From JAGVSR01 sp031413815 (GTDB taxonomy: Bacteria > Pseudomonadota > Alphaproteobacteria > Rhizobiales > Hyphomicrobiaceae), in NCBI GenBank assembly GCA_031413815.1, contig JANOFU010000071.1:41983-105982 (forward strand): a DNA stretch of 64,000 nt. Direction: 5' to 3'. Of this stretch, positions 1 to 8,294 are shown piece by piece (the first letter of the stretch is position 1; each line of letters begins with the position of its first letter). The position numbers and the translations under genes were made by a program. The notes under the pieces were generated by a model that was given only the letters and a program-made list of their open reading frames with translations, ran no database searches and was not told where the DNA came from.

Positions 1-555
1 GCGCGTCTTGTCTTTTTCGTAGAGGTCGCCCGGCGTGTAGTAGGCAAAGCCAGGCTTGGCAGGCGCTGGCGTTGGACCGGGAGCGGGAGCCGGATCAGGT
101 GCCGGAGTTGGTGTGGGCTGCGGATCGGGCGACGGTGTCGGCGGCGTGCCACCCGCTGTGTCGTCCGGTGGCGGTGTGGGTGCAGGGTCCGGCGAAGGTG
201 TAGGAACGGGATCGACAACAGGACCTGGGGCGGGGACGGGGTCCGGAGTGGGTGCCGGCGTCAGTTCGCACTTGGCCAACAGCAGCGTGGGGTCCGATGC
301 GGAGCCGTTGGCGTGCGCGGGCAGGCACGGACGCGACGATGGCGGCGCGAACCGATGTGTCGACGGTGATGGTGCTTGAAGTCCCGTGGCCAGCGACTGC
401 ACCAGCGCATACGTGCGCAGATCGCGACCCGCCAATGGCGAACTGGCATGTGATGGTGCGAGAGGTGCGCGGTCGTTCGCAACCACCTCACTGAACACGG
501 GCACGCAAACCAGCGTTGAGCAGATCAGCACGCACATTGATCGACGAGACGCCAC
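1..555 (-). CDS. Proline-rich secreted protein, partial (C-terminus off the left edge)
   Basis: The frame is open on the minus strand from about 573 to the window edge. Candidate starts are GTG at 555, just after a GGGGGAAG stretch, or ATG at 537. The N-terminus looks like a signal peptide: basic MASRRS, then a hydrophobic run CVLICSTLVCVPVF. Residues from about 100 onward are a low-complexity Pro/Ala/Thr/Asp linker (PTPTPAPDPAPAPGPTP type), followed by a more ordered segment GFAYYTPGDLYEKDK at the edge. This is probably an exported or surface protein whose folded domain lies beyond the window. No family was recognised. The Gly/Val-rich frame on the opposite strand is the shadow of this Pro-rich linker. 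Confidence 0.6.
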   Translation of the reverse strand, partial: MASRRSMCVLICSTLVCVPVFSEVVANDRAPLAPSHASSPLAGRDLRTYALVQSLATGLQAPSPSTHRFAPPSSRPCLPAHANGSASDPTLLLAKCELTPAPTPDPVPAPGPVVDPVPTPSPDPAPTPPPDDTAGGTPPTPSPDPQPTPTPAPDPAPAPGPTPAPAKPGFAYYTPGDLYEKDKTR

Positions 556-705
556 GCTCTTCCCCCATCGCGATCAGCTCAGACGGACTTCATATCGAAG
601 CCAGAAAATATACTATGCCCATAGGCTCATGGTGTTGCAACGAAACCGGCCTGTGTCAGCGGCAGTGGTGCGGACGTTCTTCCTCCGGTGCGGTGCAGAA
701 CGGCA

Positions 706-3132
706 TCACTGGGCCGTGGGTTGCGGTGCGACGCCGGTGGTTGGTGCTGACTGAACCCCCGCCGGCGACGCAACCAAGGATTGGAGAAGTGCCTTGCCTT
801 CGTTCGACAACCGGTCAGGTCCCAAATTCTTGGCGAGAACTCTCGCCACTGCGGTTTGAACTTCGGCCGGAACGCCGTCGGGTTTGGGCAAAGCGCCCTG
901 TGGCTCAGCGCTCAACTTAGTGGCAACTTTCGAACCCGAATTGCTGAGGAACGATGGCCCGATCCAGAGCTTTTTCGTCCAATCGCCCTTGATGATGATC
1001 GGGATCGGCAAATTGGTGATGCGCAATTCCTGCTTGATCTGTTTGGTTGGCATGATCACGTCGCCGCGCGACGACACATTCGTTTCACTGCCCGTCAACG
1101 ACAAATCGGGCGCGCTCCGGATAATCCCGGTCTTGATGTCATAATTGGCGAGCAGTTTGTCAAAGTTCGTTTGTTTGTTGATGTTGAAGCCCCAACCGCC
1201 GTAGTTCCAGATTTGATTGACCATCAAGCCGATGTCCCAGCCGCGCAGCGCGCCTTTGCCCATAGCGAAACGGGCGTTGCCTGTAAGCGTCGAAACCAGT
1301 TGGTTGAGCGTTTGTCCTGTCGCCGAAGTCGTGATGTCGATGTTGGAATTGCCGGTTAACAGTGGACGGCCGGTCAACTCCTTCATGATCGGTTCAGCCG
1401 GGACATTGGTGAGGCGCAGCGCAACCTTGGCTCGGGGCGGGCGCGACTGGCCGTCGATATCCACCGAGCCAATGGCAGTGCCGCTGCTGACGCCGAGTTC
1501 TTCGATGGTGGCGCTGAGCGTGCCATTGTTAAGAGCGGTTTTGATGCGCCCTTTCTTGAGGTCAAGCTGACCAAAGCCCAATTCGGCGGCATTAATGATG
1601 AGATCGAGATCGACGGTCTTCAGAACATTGAGATTGATGGGGTCGTTGGACCACACGGGTTTTGCGGCGGCAGTGAGCGTCTGGGCTTCAAGAGCGGGAT
1701 CTTTGCCGTTCTCCACCTCTTGCAACTCCGCCAGGAGCGCGTCCCATGTGCTGGCAAATCCGTCGTCTGCGGGGCTGACCGCTTCGAGCGATGGTGCAGG
1801 CGCGGGGCTGATGCCCGCAAGCGCGGCGAGATCAATGCGCGGTGTATCAAGTGTACCGGTGATGCGCGGGCGCGCCGCGCTGGCGTCGAGGCGGCCGGTG
1901 AAATTGCCCTTGCGGCCATCAATGTCGAAGTCCGCTTTTTCCAGATCGACAACATTGCCTGCGACGTTAGTGCGGCCCTTGATCGAGCCCGCGCCAAGTT
2001 TGGCAATGCCGTCGTGCGTGACGCCGAACCATTTGGCGAGCGACCCGATGGCGGCAGTTGAGGCTTCAATATCGCCGTTGAAACTCTTCGTGGTGCCGAG
2101 GTCGGCAATGCCGGCCAGTTTCGCGGTCAGAGATTTGGCCGACAATGTGCCATCGATGGCGGCAGGTTTACCGGCGAGCGCGCCCTTGAGATCGGCAACC
2201 GCCACATCATAGGCGACAGGTTCGCCCTTAAAGGTGGCTTCGCCAACGCCGGTTGTGCGGCCCGTTTTGGGATCAGTCTTGCTCTTGATCGAGACCTTGC
2301 CGAGGTCAGCAGGCACGGTATCCGAGAAACCGAGCCAGACGGAGAGATCGCGCGCCGAGGGACTTGTTGCTTCGATTTCTCCAGCGAGTAACGGCAACTC
2401 ACCTAACGCTCCGTCGCCATTGAGTTTGGCTTTGAGATGTTTGGAATCGATGATCAGGCCGATGACGGTTGATTGCCCGGCAAGCGCGGCTTTCGTGTCC
2501 GCGAGACTGAGATCAAACCCGAGCGGCTCATTCTTGAAGCGCGCGGTACCCTTGGCGGCCGTTCCGCCCCACTTGGCATCCGATGCGAGCTTGGCATTGA
2601 TGTCATCGAGCCGGAAGGATTGACCCGTTGCGCCATCCGTGTAGGCGACGGTACCTTTGGTGATGCTGGTGACGGGCAACAACATGGGTGTTGCCGATGG
2701 CGCGCCACCGAGTGTCCAATTGTTGAAGCCCTTCGTGTCGCGCGTCAGATTGAACTCCGGCGTATCGAGGTCCAAGTTTGTGATGTCGTACTTGCCGTTC
2801 CAAATGGCTCGCAAGGGCAACGACGTGCGCAGCGCCTTGGCCTTGAACACCTCTGAGCCCGTCACGCCGTCCGCATTGGCCAATGCGACGTCGTTGAGTT
2901 CGATCGAAACAATTTCGCGGATCGTGTAGCTGCTGCTGCCAACCTTCAGATCGCGTCCCGTTGCATCTCGCACGGCCTTCTGGAGCTGCCCTGTGATCAA
3001 ACCGCTGGGCGGGATGAACACCAACAGCGCAAGCATGGCTAGGATCAAGAGCACCAGTCCGATGGCGAAAATGCCCCAGCGGATTTTGGGTCGCCGCGTC
3101 GGCGCCTCAACGGCATCCGGCGTCGTCGTCAT
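706..3132 (-). CDS. AsmA family outer-membrane assembly/lipid transport protein
   Basis: 808 aa from the ATG at 3132, chosen over an ATG 36 nt upstream because GGGAGG lies 5 nt before it. A short basic cytoplasmic stretch (TRRPKIRWG) precedes one N-terminal membrane helix at about residues 20-43 (FAIGLVLLILAMLALLVFI), then a long periplasmic beta-rich repeat region and the typical C-terminal AsmA segment with LRITNLPIPIIIKG near residue 700. AsmA-like proteins are inner-membrane anchored and are linked to phospholipid transport and outer-membrane biogenesis; the substrate of this one cannot be read from sequence. A poorly conserved Pro/Ala/Thr-rich tail ends the protein. It stands alone, with no clear operon partner. 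Confidence 0.88.
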   Translation of the reverse strand: MTTTPDAVEAPTRRPKIRWGIFAIGLVLLILAMLALLVFIPPSGLITGQLQKAVRDATGRDLKVGSSSYTIREIVSIELNDVALANADGVTGSEVFKAKALRTSLPLRAIWNGKYDITNLDLDTPEFNLTRDTKGFNNWTLGGAPSATPMLLPVTSITKGTVAYTDGATGQSFRLDDINAKLASDAKWGGTAAKGTARFKNEPLGFDLSLADTKAALAGQSTVIGLIIDSKHLKAKLNGDGALGELPLLAGEIEATSPSARDLSVWLGFSDTVPADLGKVSIKSKTDPKTGRTTGVGEATFKGEPVAYDVAVADLKGALAGKPAAIDGTLSAKSLTAKLAGIADLGTTKSFNGDIEASTAAIGSLAKWFGVTHDGIAKLGAGSIKGRTNVAGNVVDLEKADFDIDGRKGNFTGRLDASAARPRITGTLDTPRIDLAALAGISPAPAPSLEAVSPADDGFASTWDALLAELQEVENGKDPALEAQTLTAAAKPVWSNDPINLNVLKTVDLDLIINAAELGFGQLDLKKGRIKTALNNGTLSATIEELGVSSGTAIGSVDIDGQSRPPRAKVALRLTNVPAEPIMKELTGRPLLTGNSNIDITTSATGQTLNQLVSTLTGNARFAMGKGALRGWDIGLMVNQIWNYGGWGFNINKQTNFDKLLANYDIKTGIIRSAPDLSLTGSETNVSSRGDVIMPTKQIKQELRITNLPIPIIIKGDWTKKLWIGPSFLSNSGSKVATKLSAEPQGALPKPDGVPAEVQTAVARVLAKNLGPDRLSNEGKALLQSLVASPAGVQSAPTTGVAPQPTAQ

Positions 3133-3348
3133 GGTCGCCTCCCGTTCGTAAGCGAGCACCTGTTTCAAACCGGGTGTCTTGTTGGCAAGTAGTCTAGACT
3201 ACGATCCTACGACGTTCCAATGCCCAAGTGTATGACAGTTCGGCCACAGGTTTGATCGGGGCCACTTGATCGCGCCGTGGGGCGGCAGGTATGATACGAT
3301 GCACTTGGAAAGACTTCGCTGCAGGTTGCGCCGCTCGGGAGGCTGTTA

Positions 3349-3990
3349 ATGGCCGGGATTGCTCGCTTCGGTTTTGTGATGGCTGGCTTGGCATGGGCTG
3401 CTGTGCCAACGGCGTTGGCCGCCGACACGCTCATTGGCGTCGACTGGTCAGGCGCTGAAGTGAAGGGCTTCGTTGAGGCACGCAAGGCCGAGGCGACGCG
3501 CGGATTAGCGCCGGAAACGCCCACCAAGCTCGACAAGATGAAGCTGCCGGTGCTGGCCTTCCAAGGAGCACCCGGGTTGGTTCAGAGTTCGTTTCCGGGG
3601 CTCGGGCCGCAGCCCGTGGGTGACCGGCAGATCCACACCGATGAAGCCAATCCGGTTTGGTATCAGATTGTCGATACCTACGGCGATATCTCGGTGAGTG
3701 TGGCCGCCGACCTGCGCGTGCAGCATGAGTTCGATGCTAGCTTCCCCGTTTACCCGACGACGCCGCCGGGCGCCGCGCCACAGGCCGGTCTGCAAGTGTC
3801 GGTGATGGATGCAGCCAACGAAGAGGGCATGGAAGGGTCAATCGCCGAGTACACGATCACGAAGTTTGGAGTGCCCTATACGGTGACGATCGAATGCACG
3901 GCGGCAACCAAAGCGCGCTGTGCGGATGTCAACCAAATCGGCAAAGACAGCGAGTTGCTGAAGCTGATCGCGGCGCAGCCGCCGGGGTAG
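3349..3990 (+). CDS. Hypothetical exported protein
   Basis: 213 aa. GGGAGG lies 6 nt upstream of the ATG, which settles the start. A signal peptide is clear: MAGIARFGFVMAGLAWAAVPTALAA with a probable AxA cut near residue 25. The mature protein is Pro/Ala-rich in the middle and contains two Cys (about 182 and 191, in IECTAATKARCAD) that could form a disulfide in the periplasm. No domain was recognised. It is transcribed divergently from the AsmA gene; the 216 bp between them must hold both promoters. Confidence 0.75.
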   Translation: MAGIARFGFVMAGLAWAAVPTALAADTLIGVDWSGAEVKGFVEARKAEATRGLAPETPTKLDKMKLPVLAFQGAPGLVQSSFPGLGPQPVGDRQIHTDEANPVWYQIVDTYGDISVSVAADLRVQHEFDASFPVYPTTPPGAAPQAGLQVSVMDAANEEGMEGSIAEYTITKFGVPYTVTIECTAATKARCADVNQIGKDSELLKLIAAQPPG

Positions 3991-4000
3991 GTTGCAGTAT

Positions 4001-4033
4001 GGTGTCTGACACCTCTAAGTGGTGTCTGACACC
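4001..4033. repeat. Two direct copies of GGTGTCTGACACC
   Basis: The near-palindrome GGTGTCTGACACC occurs twice, at 4001-4013 and 4021-4033, 7 nt apart. It lies between two convergent genes that end at 3990 (+) and 4042 (-). It belongs to a GGTGTCTGAC/GGGGTCAGGCACC hairpin family seen at six other places in this window. It may act as a bidirectional transcription end, but no T-run follows it. Confidence 0.8.
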
Positions 4034-4041
4034 AATCGTGA

Positions 4042-5406
4042 TCACCCCACCACATTGCCGCTGATCGAAACACGTGAGTTGTCGATTTTTTCGATGGCGA
4101 GGTCGGGGCCGAACGGGACGCCGTCCTGCATCGCGCGGATGGCGCCGTCCGTCGTTCCAGAAATCATGTTGCCGCTGATCATGCAGGTGCCGGCGCGCGC
4201 GTCCGACGTGATTTGAATGCCGACCTTGGCCTCGCGAATGAGGTTCTGCGTCACCATGCAATTGCGCATATGGCGGCCCCAGCCCACCTGAATGCCGCAG
4301 GTTGGCGCGTCCTCGATGACGTTGCCCGACACGATGCTGTCAGCCTCGACACCGATGCCTTCGCCGCGCTTGTCCTGCGGTTCGTTTTCGCGGCGGAAGA
4401 GGTTGCGGATCAAATTTCCCTGCACGCTTGCCAAGCGTCCGCCTTCGTTGAAGTTGGTCACTGAGATACCAGAGGCGGCCGTATCGACGACGTTGTTGGC
4501 GATGACCGCGCCTTCGAAACCGAACTCGGCGTAGAGCGCGACTTCGCCGAGGCGCTGGCACGAATTGCCGAGCATCTGGATGTTCGATGCGGCATTGCCG
4601 CGAATGGCCGAGTAAGCGCAGTCAGAGATGCGGTTGTTGGACACGACGACGGCGCCCGCGCGATAGACGTTGATGCCATTGCCGTTCTGGCCGGAACCGC
4701 CGCCCTTACTGGAAATGCGCGCGATGCGGTTCGATGTGACGAGCGTGCCGTCTTCGCCGGTCTTGCTGCGCCAGACTTGGATGCCGTTGTTGCCACAATC
4801 ACGGACGGTGTTGTACGCTATCTTGAGCCCCAATGCGTCGAGGCTGAAAATCCCGGTCAACAGTGCGTTATGTACGGTGCAGCCGGTGATCGTCCCCGAG
4901 CAACCGGTGAGTGAGATGCCGTTGACGAGGGACTGGCGCACGGTGAGGCGCGACAGGCGCACGCCAGCGCAGTTTTCAAGGGCTATCAGCGCCGGGTCTT
5001 CGCCGCCCGTGGGAGCAATAAGCAGGCCGTCAATGGTGAGGTCTTCGATGGCGATGTTGGCGGCAGCCTTCGCCACCAGAACGGCCGCGCCGCCAGTAAA
5101 CTCTAGGATTGTGAGGCCGCTGGACCCCGACAAGCGTGTGCCATCGCGCAGCGTCAGTGTGCCAACGCGGAACACGCCCGGTGGCAAATGGACCGGCGCT
5201 CCGGCTTTGGCAGCGGCATCGATCGCGGTTTGAATGGTCAGGGTCTGATCGGATTTGGCATCGGGCGTGAGATCAACGCGGCCAGGCAAGCCCGCGTGAA
5301 GTTCGGCCGGGGCCTTGTCGCGCGGGCCGGCCAGGGCGGCACCGGCTGCGACAGCCGTGCCGAGGCCCGCAGCAGCGGACAGGATCGAGCGGCGGTTAAC
5401 GGTCAT
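4042..5406 (-). CDS. TIGR03808-like Tat-exported parallel beta-helix protein
   Basis: 454 aa from the ATG at 5406 (GGGAG 8 nt upstream), which places the twin-arginine signal NRRSILSAAAG at residues 3-13, followed by an Ala-rich hydrophobic stretch. After about residue 90 come repeated short segments such as VSNNRISDC, VTSNRI, IANNVVD and ISGNMISGT. These are the Asn-rich ladders of a right-handed parallel beta-helix, as in pectate-lyase or nosD-like folds. The layout (Tat leader plus repeats, about 450 aa) matches the alphaproteobacterial family TIGR03808, whose function is unknown. Folding before export (Tat) suggests a cofactor or fast folding. Carbohydrate or cell-envelope binding is only a guess. 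Confidence 0.82.
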   Translation of the reverse strand: MTVNRRSILSAAAGLGTAVAAGAALAGPRDKAPAELHAGLPGRVDLTPDAKSDQTLTIQTAIDAAAKAGAPVHLPPGVFRVGTLTLRDGTRLSGSSGLTILEFTGGAAVLVAKAAANIAIEDLTIDGLLIAPTGGEDPALIALENCAGVRLSRLTVRQSLVNGISLTGCSGTITGCTVHNALLTGIFSLDALGLKIAYNTVRDCGNNGIQVWRSKTGEDGTLVTSNRIARISSKGGGSGQNGNGINVYRAGAVVVSNNRISDCAYSAIRGNAASNIQMLGNSCQRLGEVALYAEFGFEGAVIANNVVDTAASGISVTNFNEGGRLASVQGNLIRNLFRRENEPQDKRGEGIGVEADSIVSGNVIEDAPTCGIQVGWGRHMRNCMVTQNLIREAKVGIQITSDARAGTCMISGNMISGTTDGAIRAMQDGVPFGPDLAIEKIDNSRVSISGNVVG

Positions 5407-5586
5407 GGCGGCGGCTCCCAGACGTTCGTGCTCCGCACGGGGAAGCACGATCTGGGCCAGACGCGGCCGGAGTTAGAACGCCTGCGCACATCCGGTGAGG
5501 CGCATGAACTCCGTTGTCCCGATCGTCGAAGCCTTGGAAGTCTTGCAGAGGCGCGGACAGGCCAATGACGCGAGCGGCACCAGATG

Positions 5587-5922
5587 TCAGTCCGGAGCCC
5601 GTGCGCCGCGCGACGTTTGATTGTTGATCAGGTCGACGAGGTCCTTCGCCTCCTTAAGGCCAAGACCCGTCGCTAAGCGCACATCGCGGATGGCTTCGAT
5701 AACTTGGCCATTGGCCAGTAGGGCTTCCGTGCTGGCGCGCACCTGTGGCGACATTTGTACGGCTCGCTCGCGGGTGGACATTTCGGCGGCGCGGTGTTGC
5801 TGCTTGCGCGCTTCACGGCGGCGCGGGTCACGCGATCCCGCCGTCAAGCGGCCGATGATGATGCCGGTCAGCAGCACTGCGAGGATGTGGAGGAGGGTGT
5901 AGTCGGGGGAGGAGAGGTCCAC
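5587..5922 (-). CDS. Membrane-anchored protein with L7/L12 C-terminal-like domain
   Basis: 111 aa. Residues about 10-27 form one membrane helix (LLHILAVLLTGIIIGRL). A basic linker follows (RRREARKQQHR). The C-terminal 45 residues (QVIEAIRDVRLATGLGLKEAK) match the helix-turn-helix pattern of the ribosomal protein L7/L12 C-terminal domain, as in alphaproteobacterial 'ribosomal protein L7/L12-like' membrane proteins. The domain mediates protein contacts on the ribosome stalk; its role when tethered to the membrane is not known. The gene stands alone just upstream (in minus sense) of the Tat beta-helix gene. Confidence 0.65.
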   Translation of the reverse strand: MDLSSPDYTLLHILAVLLTGIIIGRLTAGSRDPRRREARKQQHRAAEMSTRERAVQMSPQVRASTEALLANGQVIEAIRDVRLATGLGLKEAKDLVDLINNQTSRGARAPD

Positions 5923-5944
5923 GGAACGTCCTCGGACATGCGGT

Positions 5945-6199
5945 TTATCGGATCAGGCGATCATACTCTGAATGTGAGCCGATCGAGTACCATAGAAAGC
6001 CACCTTCCGTTTCAAGTGCCAATGCGCGGTAATGAATGCCGACGCGGGTCCACCACCGGCACCCGATCTTTTTGAAGTGGAGCGACGGCGGATTGGGTTT
6101 TTTTGGCAGCTCAAAGGACTTGTCCGCCTGCTTGCGGATGGCCAGAGGAAGCTCGTTGTATGCCTTCCAGAAATCGTGATCGGCCAAATGCTGTGCCAC
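5945..6199 (-). CDS. RelE/ParE-family toxin of a type II toxin-antitoxin pair
   Basis: About 84 aa. The likely start is a GTG at 6199; no good ATG lies in frame, so the true start may be slightly different. The sequence has the family features FWKAYNELP, PSLHFKKIG, RVGIHYRALAL and the C-terminal GSHSEYDRLI. These fit the RelE/ParE fold and in particular the small ribosome-dependent or mRNA-cleaving toxins paired with MTKLE-type antitoxins. Its partner is encoded immediately upstream on the same strand, antitoxin first, with about 30 nt between. Activity on mRNA is inferred from family only. Confidence 0.8.
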   Translation of the reverse strand: MAQHLADHDFWKAYNELPLAIRKQADKSFELPKKPNPPSLHFKKIGCRWWTRVGIHYRALALETEGGFLWYSIGSHSEYDRLIR

Positions 6200-6229
6200 T
6201 TGGCATTCTTCCCCAACACCGGCGTGACG

Positions 6230-6430
6230 TTAAAGATCCCGCACGCGCCCTGCCTTAAGATTGGCGAGTGCCCGTTCTTCGAGTTTATCCAGCTTGCCTG
6301 CCTTGGCGTCGCGCTCGATCTGGGCGTCCCATAGGTCTGCTTCCAGTTCGTCGAGGAATGCGCGCAATTTCGCCAGATCTTCGGTCGAGAGCTCCGTGAC
6401 GGCCTTTTCGATGTCTTCGAGTTTGGTCAT
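6230..6430 (-). CDS. Antitoxin of the RelE-type pair
   Basis: 66 aa, start MTKLEDIEKAVTELSTEDL, then LRAFLDELEADLWDAQIE and GKLDKLEERALANLKAG. This acidic, helical pattern is typical of the small antitoxins encoded just before RelE-like toxins of the neighbouring type. Antitoxins of this kind wrap the toxin with their C-terminal part and usually repress the operon; no DNA-binding domain is obvious here. Promoter sequence would lie in 6431-6480. Confidence 0.82.
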   Translation of the reverse strand: MTKLEDIEKAVTELSTEDLAKLRAFLDELEADLWDAQIERDAKAGKLDKLEERALANLKAGRVRDL

Positions 6431-6589
6431 ACGGCAAAGCGTACACTAAAACTGTAACGCCGTGTAGGGGCGGGCTAACACCCAGGAACGCCGTTAAAGT
6501 TGACTTCGTAAACCATTTGCAATTGACAGCAGACAAGATCCATCTTCTGCCGAGTCACTGTTTTTTCGGGGTCATTGCCACGCTGCACC

Positions 6590-7903
6590 TCAACAGCACG
6601 CCACGCCAGACCCGCTTGAACAGCACCCCGGCGTGGTCCAGAACTTGGCAGATAGCACGGGCGCAAAGCCACCGCCTGGAGTGCGCATGTTGGTCGTTTG
6701 GCCTTGGTACAGCCGCGCCGCTGTCAGCTGGACGTTTCCATTGTATGTGTAATTTCGAATGTCGGCTTTGAGCTGGCGCCGTTCGCCGTCGACCACAACG
6801 GACCGGGTGCTGGGCACGACAAGATCTTGGGCCACGTAGCCACCGGCCAGGATTGTTTCCCATACGCGTTTCGTAATTTTGTCGCCGCGATAGGCGGCCT
6901 TGCTGGCATAGCCGGACGTGGGTTTGAAGAACAATGTCGCGCGCCGTGACCACAGGTCTTGATCCATGGCCGGCGTCACGAGGATCGTTTTGGGAATGCC
7001 CTGTGCCAGGAGTGCAATCGTTGCTTCAGGCACATTCCATCCGCGCAGCAGATCCGCGTCTGTCAGGCGCACGAGATTACGTTTGTCGGCAAACATCGCG
7101 TGAGACCAAGGATTGGGAGTCACAACAACGTGCCGTGCCAAGTACGCGTCGCGGAGGGCTTTGCTTTCGGGCAATTCGAGGCTGAAATCCGTGAGGCGAT
7201 TGTAGACGAGATCGATGGGCAGTCCGTCGAGCTTCAGTGTGCCGTCCACGTAGGAAAGGTTCCCGGGCGGCGTGATCACCGCCGTCAATCCGTGACTTTG
7301 GAACAGCTTCTGGAACAGAACGAATTCCGGATAGAGGTATTGGCTCTCCGGCGCGACATCGACGATGGCGATGGTGTTGAGCGGCTGGCTGCCGCGCTCG
7401 TTGCGCCAGTCGTCGAGGAAGCTCTTGAAAAACGCGGCTTCGGCATTCTCCGGGCCGGACATGACGGCCAGTAGCGCGTTGACGGGCAGGCAGCACGCTT
7501 TCTGGGCTTTCGCGAGGACCGCGTTGAGCAGTCCACCGCCGGCGTTGGTATTGATTTCGATGAGCTTGGGGCCGTCGTCGCCGAGGTGGAAGTCGTAGCC
7601 CATGAGAACGCCGGTCGCGCCGGGTTTCATGCGGGCGATGGCGGGCGCAGTGGCGAGGGCGGCGGCTTGGTAGGCGGGTAACCGGGCCACGTCCTCGATG
7701 GCGCGGATGACCTCGGCCATGCGGGTCATGTGGTCAGGCTTGAGGTAGACTGGCAGTGCGGACATGAGCGTCGGATGCGAGTCACTGAGCCGGGAGCCGA
7801 AGCCAGCCTCTCCAACATCTGCATCGAGCTTGCGAAACAGGGCCGCCCGGTCGAGGGAAATGCAGGTGCAATCGGCATTCAGCTTGTCAGGGTCGAGGAT
7901 CAT
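6590..7903 (-). CDS. Circularly permuted ATP-grasp-like protein, unknown substrate
   Basis: 437 aa from ATG 7903; a TTG at 7921 is possible but has no ribosome site. Two ATP-grasp signatures are visible in reversed order. The metal-binding motif PKLIEINTNAGGG is at about residue 120, whereas the lysine/nucleotide-binding part FFKPTSGYASKAAYRG is at about 325. In ordinary ATP-grasp enzymes the Lys part precedes the E-x-N part, so the fold appears permuted. Such proteins ligate carboxylates to amines or thiols. The substrate is unknown. The last 20 residues (KFWTTPGCCSSGSGVACC) are Cys-rich and unlike the rest, which could mark a recent frame change at the 3' end. Confidence 0.65.
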   Translation of the reverse strand: MILDPDKLNADCTCISLDRAALFRKLDADVGEAGFGSRLSDSHPTLMSALPVYLKPDHMTRMAEVIRAIEDVARLPAYQAAALATAPAIARMKPGATGVLMGYDFHLGDDGPKLIEINTNAGGGLLNAVLAKAQKACCLPVNALLAVMSGPENAEAAFFKSFLDDWRNERGSQPLNTIAIVDVAPESQYLYPEFVLFQKLFQSHGLTAVITPPGNLSYVDGTLKLDGLPIDLVYNRLTDFSLELPESKALRDAYLARHVVVTPNPWSHAMFADKRNLVRLTDADLLRGWNVPEATIALLAQGIPKTILVTPAMDQDLWSRRATLFFKPTSGYASKAAYRGDKITKRVWETILAGGYVAQDLVVPSTRSVVVDGERRQLKADIRNYTYNGNVQLTAARLYQGQTTNMRTPGGGFAPVLSAKFWTTPGCCSSGSGVACC

Positions 7904-7946
7904 GCCGGTCAATGGCTCCAAGGCGTCATGACGAGGCGAACGGGTC

Positions 7947-8206
7947 TCAGCGCTTCTTGCGTTTCAGATGGCAGACTTTGGTGCAGGATCCGTCGGCGTT
8001 TTTGCGCCAGCGGCCGCCGGGGTTCTTTGGAGGCTCGTTATAGATGTAGTACTCGGCGCGGTGGTTTTTATTGAACGTTTGATTTGAAACATCGTGGCCA
8101 CCGGCGCGGACGTTTTGCCGAAGTAGACTTCGGCGGTAGTGGGGGCCGTGCTCAGTAAGGCCAGAGAGACAATGGCCAGTGCAATTTTTCCGGTCGTGCA
8201 TTTCAT
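7947..8206 (-). pseudogene. Small exported Cys-containing protein, apparently frameshifted
   Basis: From ATG 8206 (AGGTAAGA upstream) the frame reads a good signal peptide, MKCTTGKIALAIVSLALLS, then TAEVYFGKTSAPVAT. It then turns into low-complexity Thr/Ala sequence ending at 7964. In the next frame the same region reads a more protein-like segment, QTFNKNHRAEYYIYNEPPK, followed by a C-terminus with two Cys (GSCTKVCHLKRKKR) that ends at 7947. The two halves join around 8090-8110. The simplest reading is one short periplasmic protein with a single-base indel, either real or a sequencing error. If no shift exists, the product is the 80-aa first-frame protein. Confidence 0.5.
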
Positions 8207-8294
8207 GGTTGTCTTACCTGTGACGGATGCCGTCGTGTGGGCCGGAGTGCGGACTATCGCATCCCTCACCCCGTGCGCCAATGCTGCGAGGTTT

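Noticed and set aside
56..379. Gly/Val-rich plus-strand frame (PE-PGRS-like at first sight)
   Set aside because: It is the complement of a Pro-rich linker in the minus-strand protein that has a signal peptide and runs off the edge.
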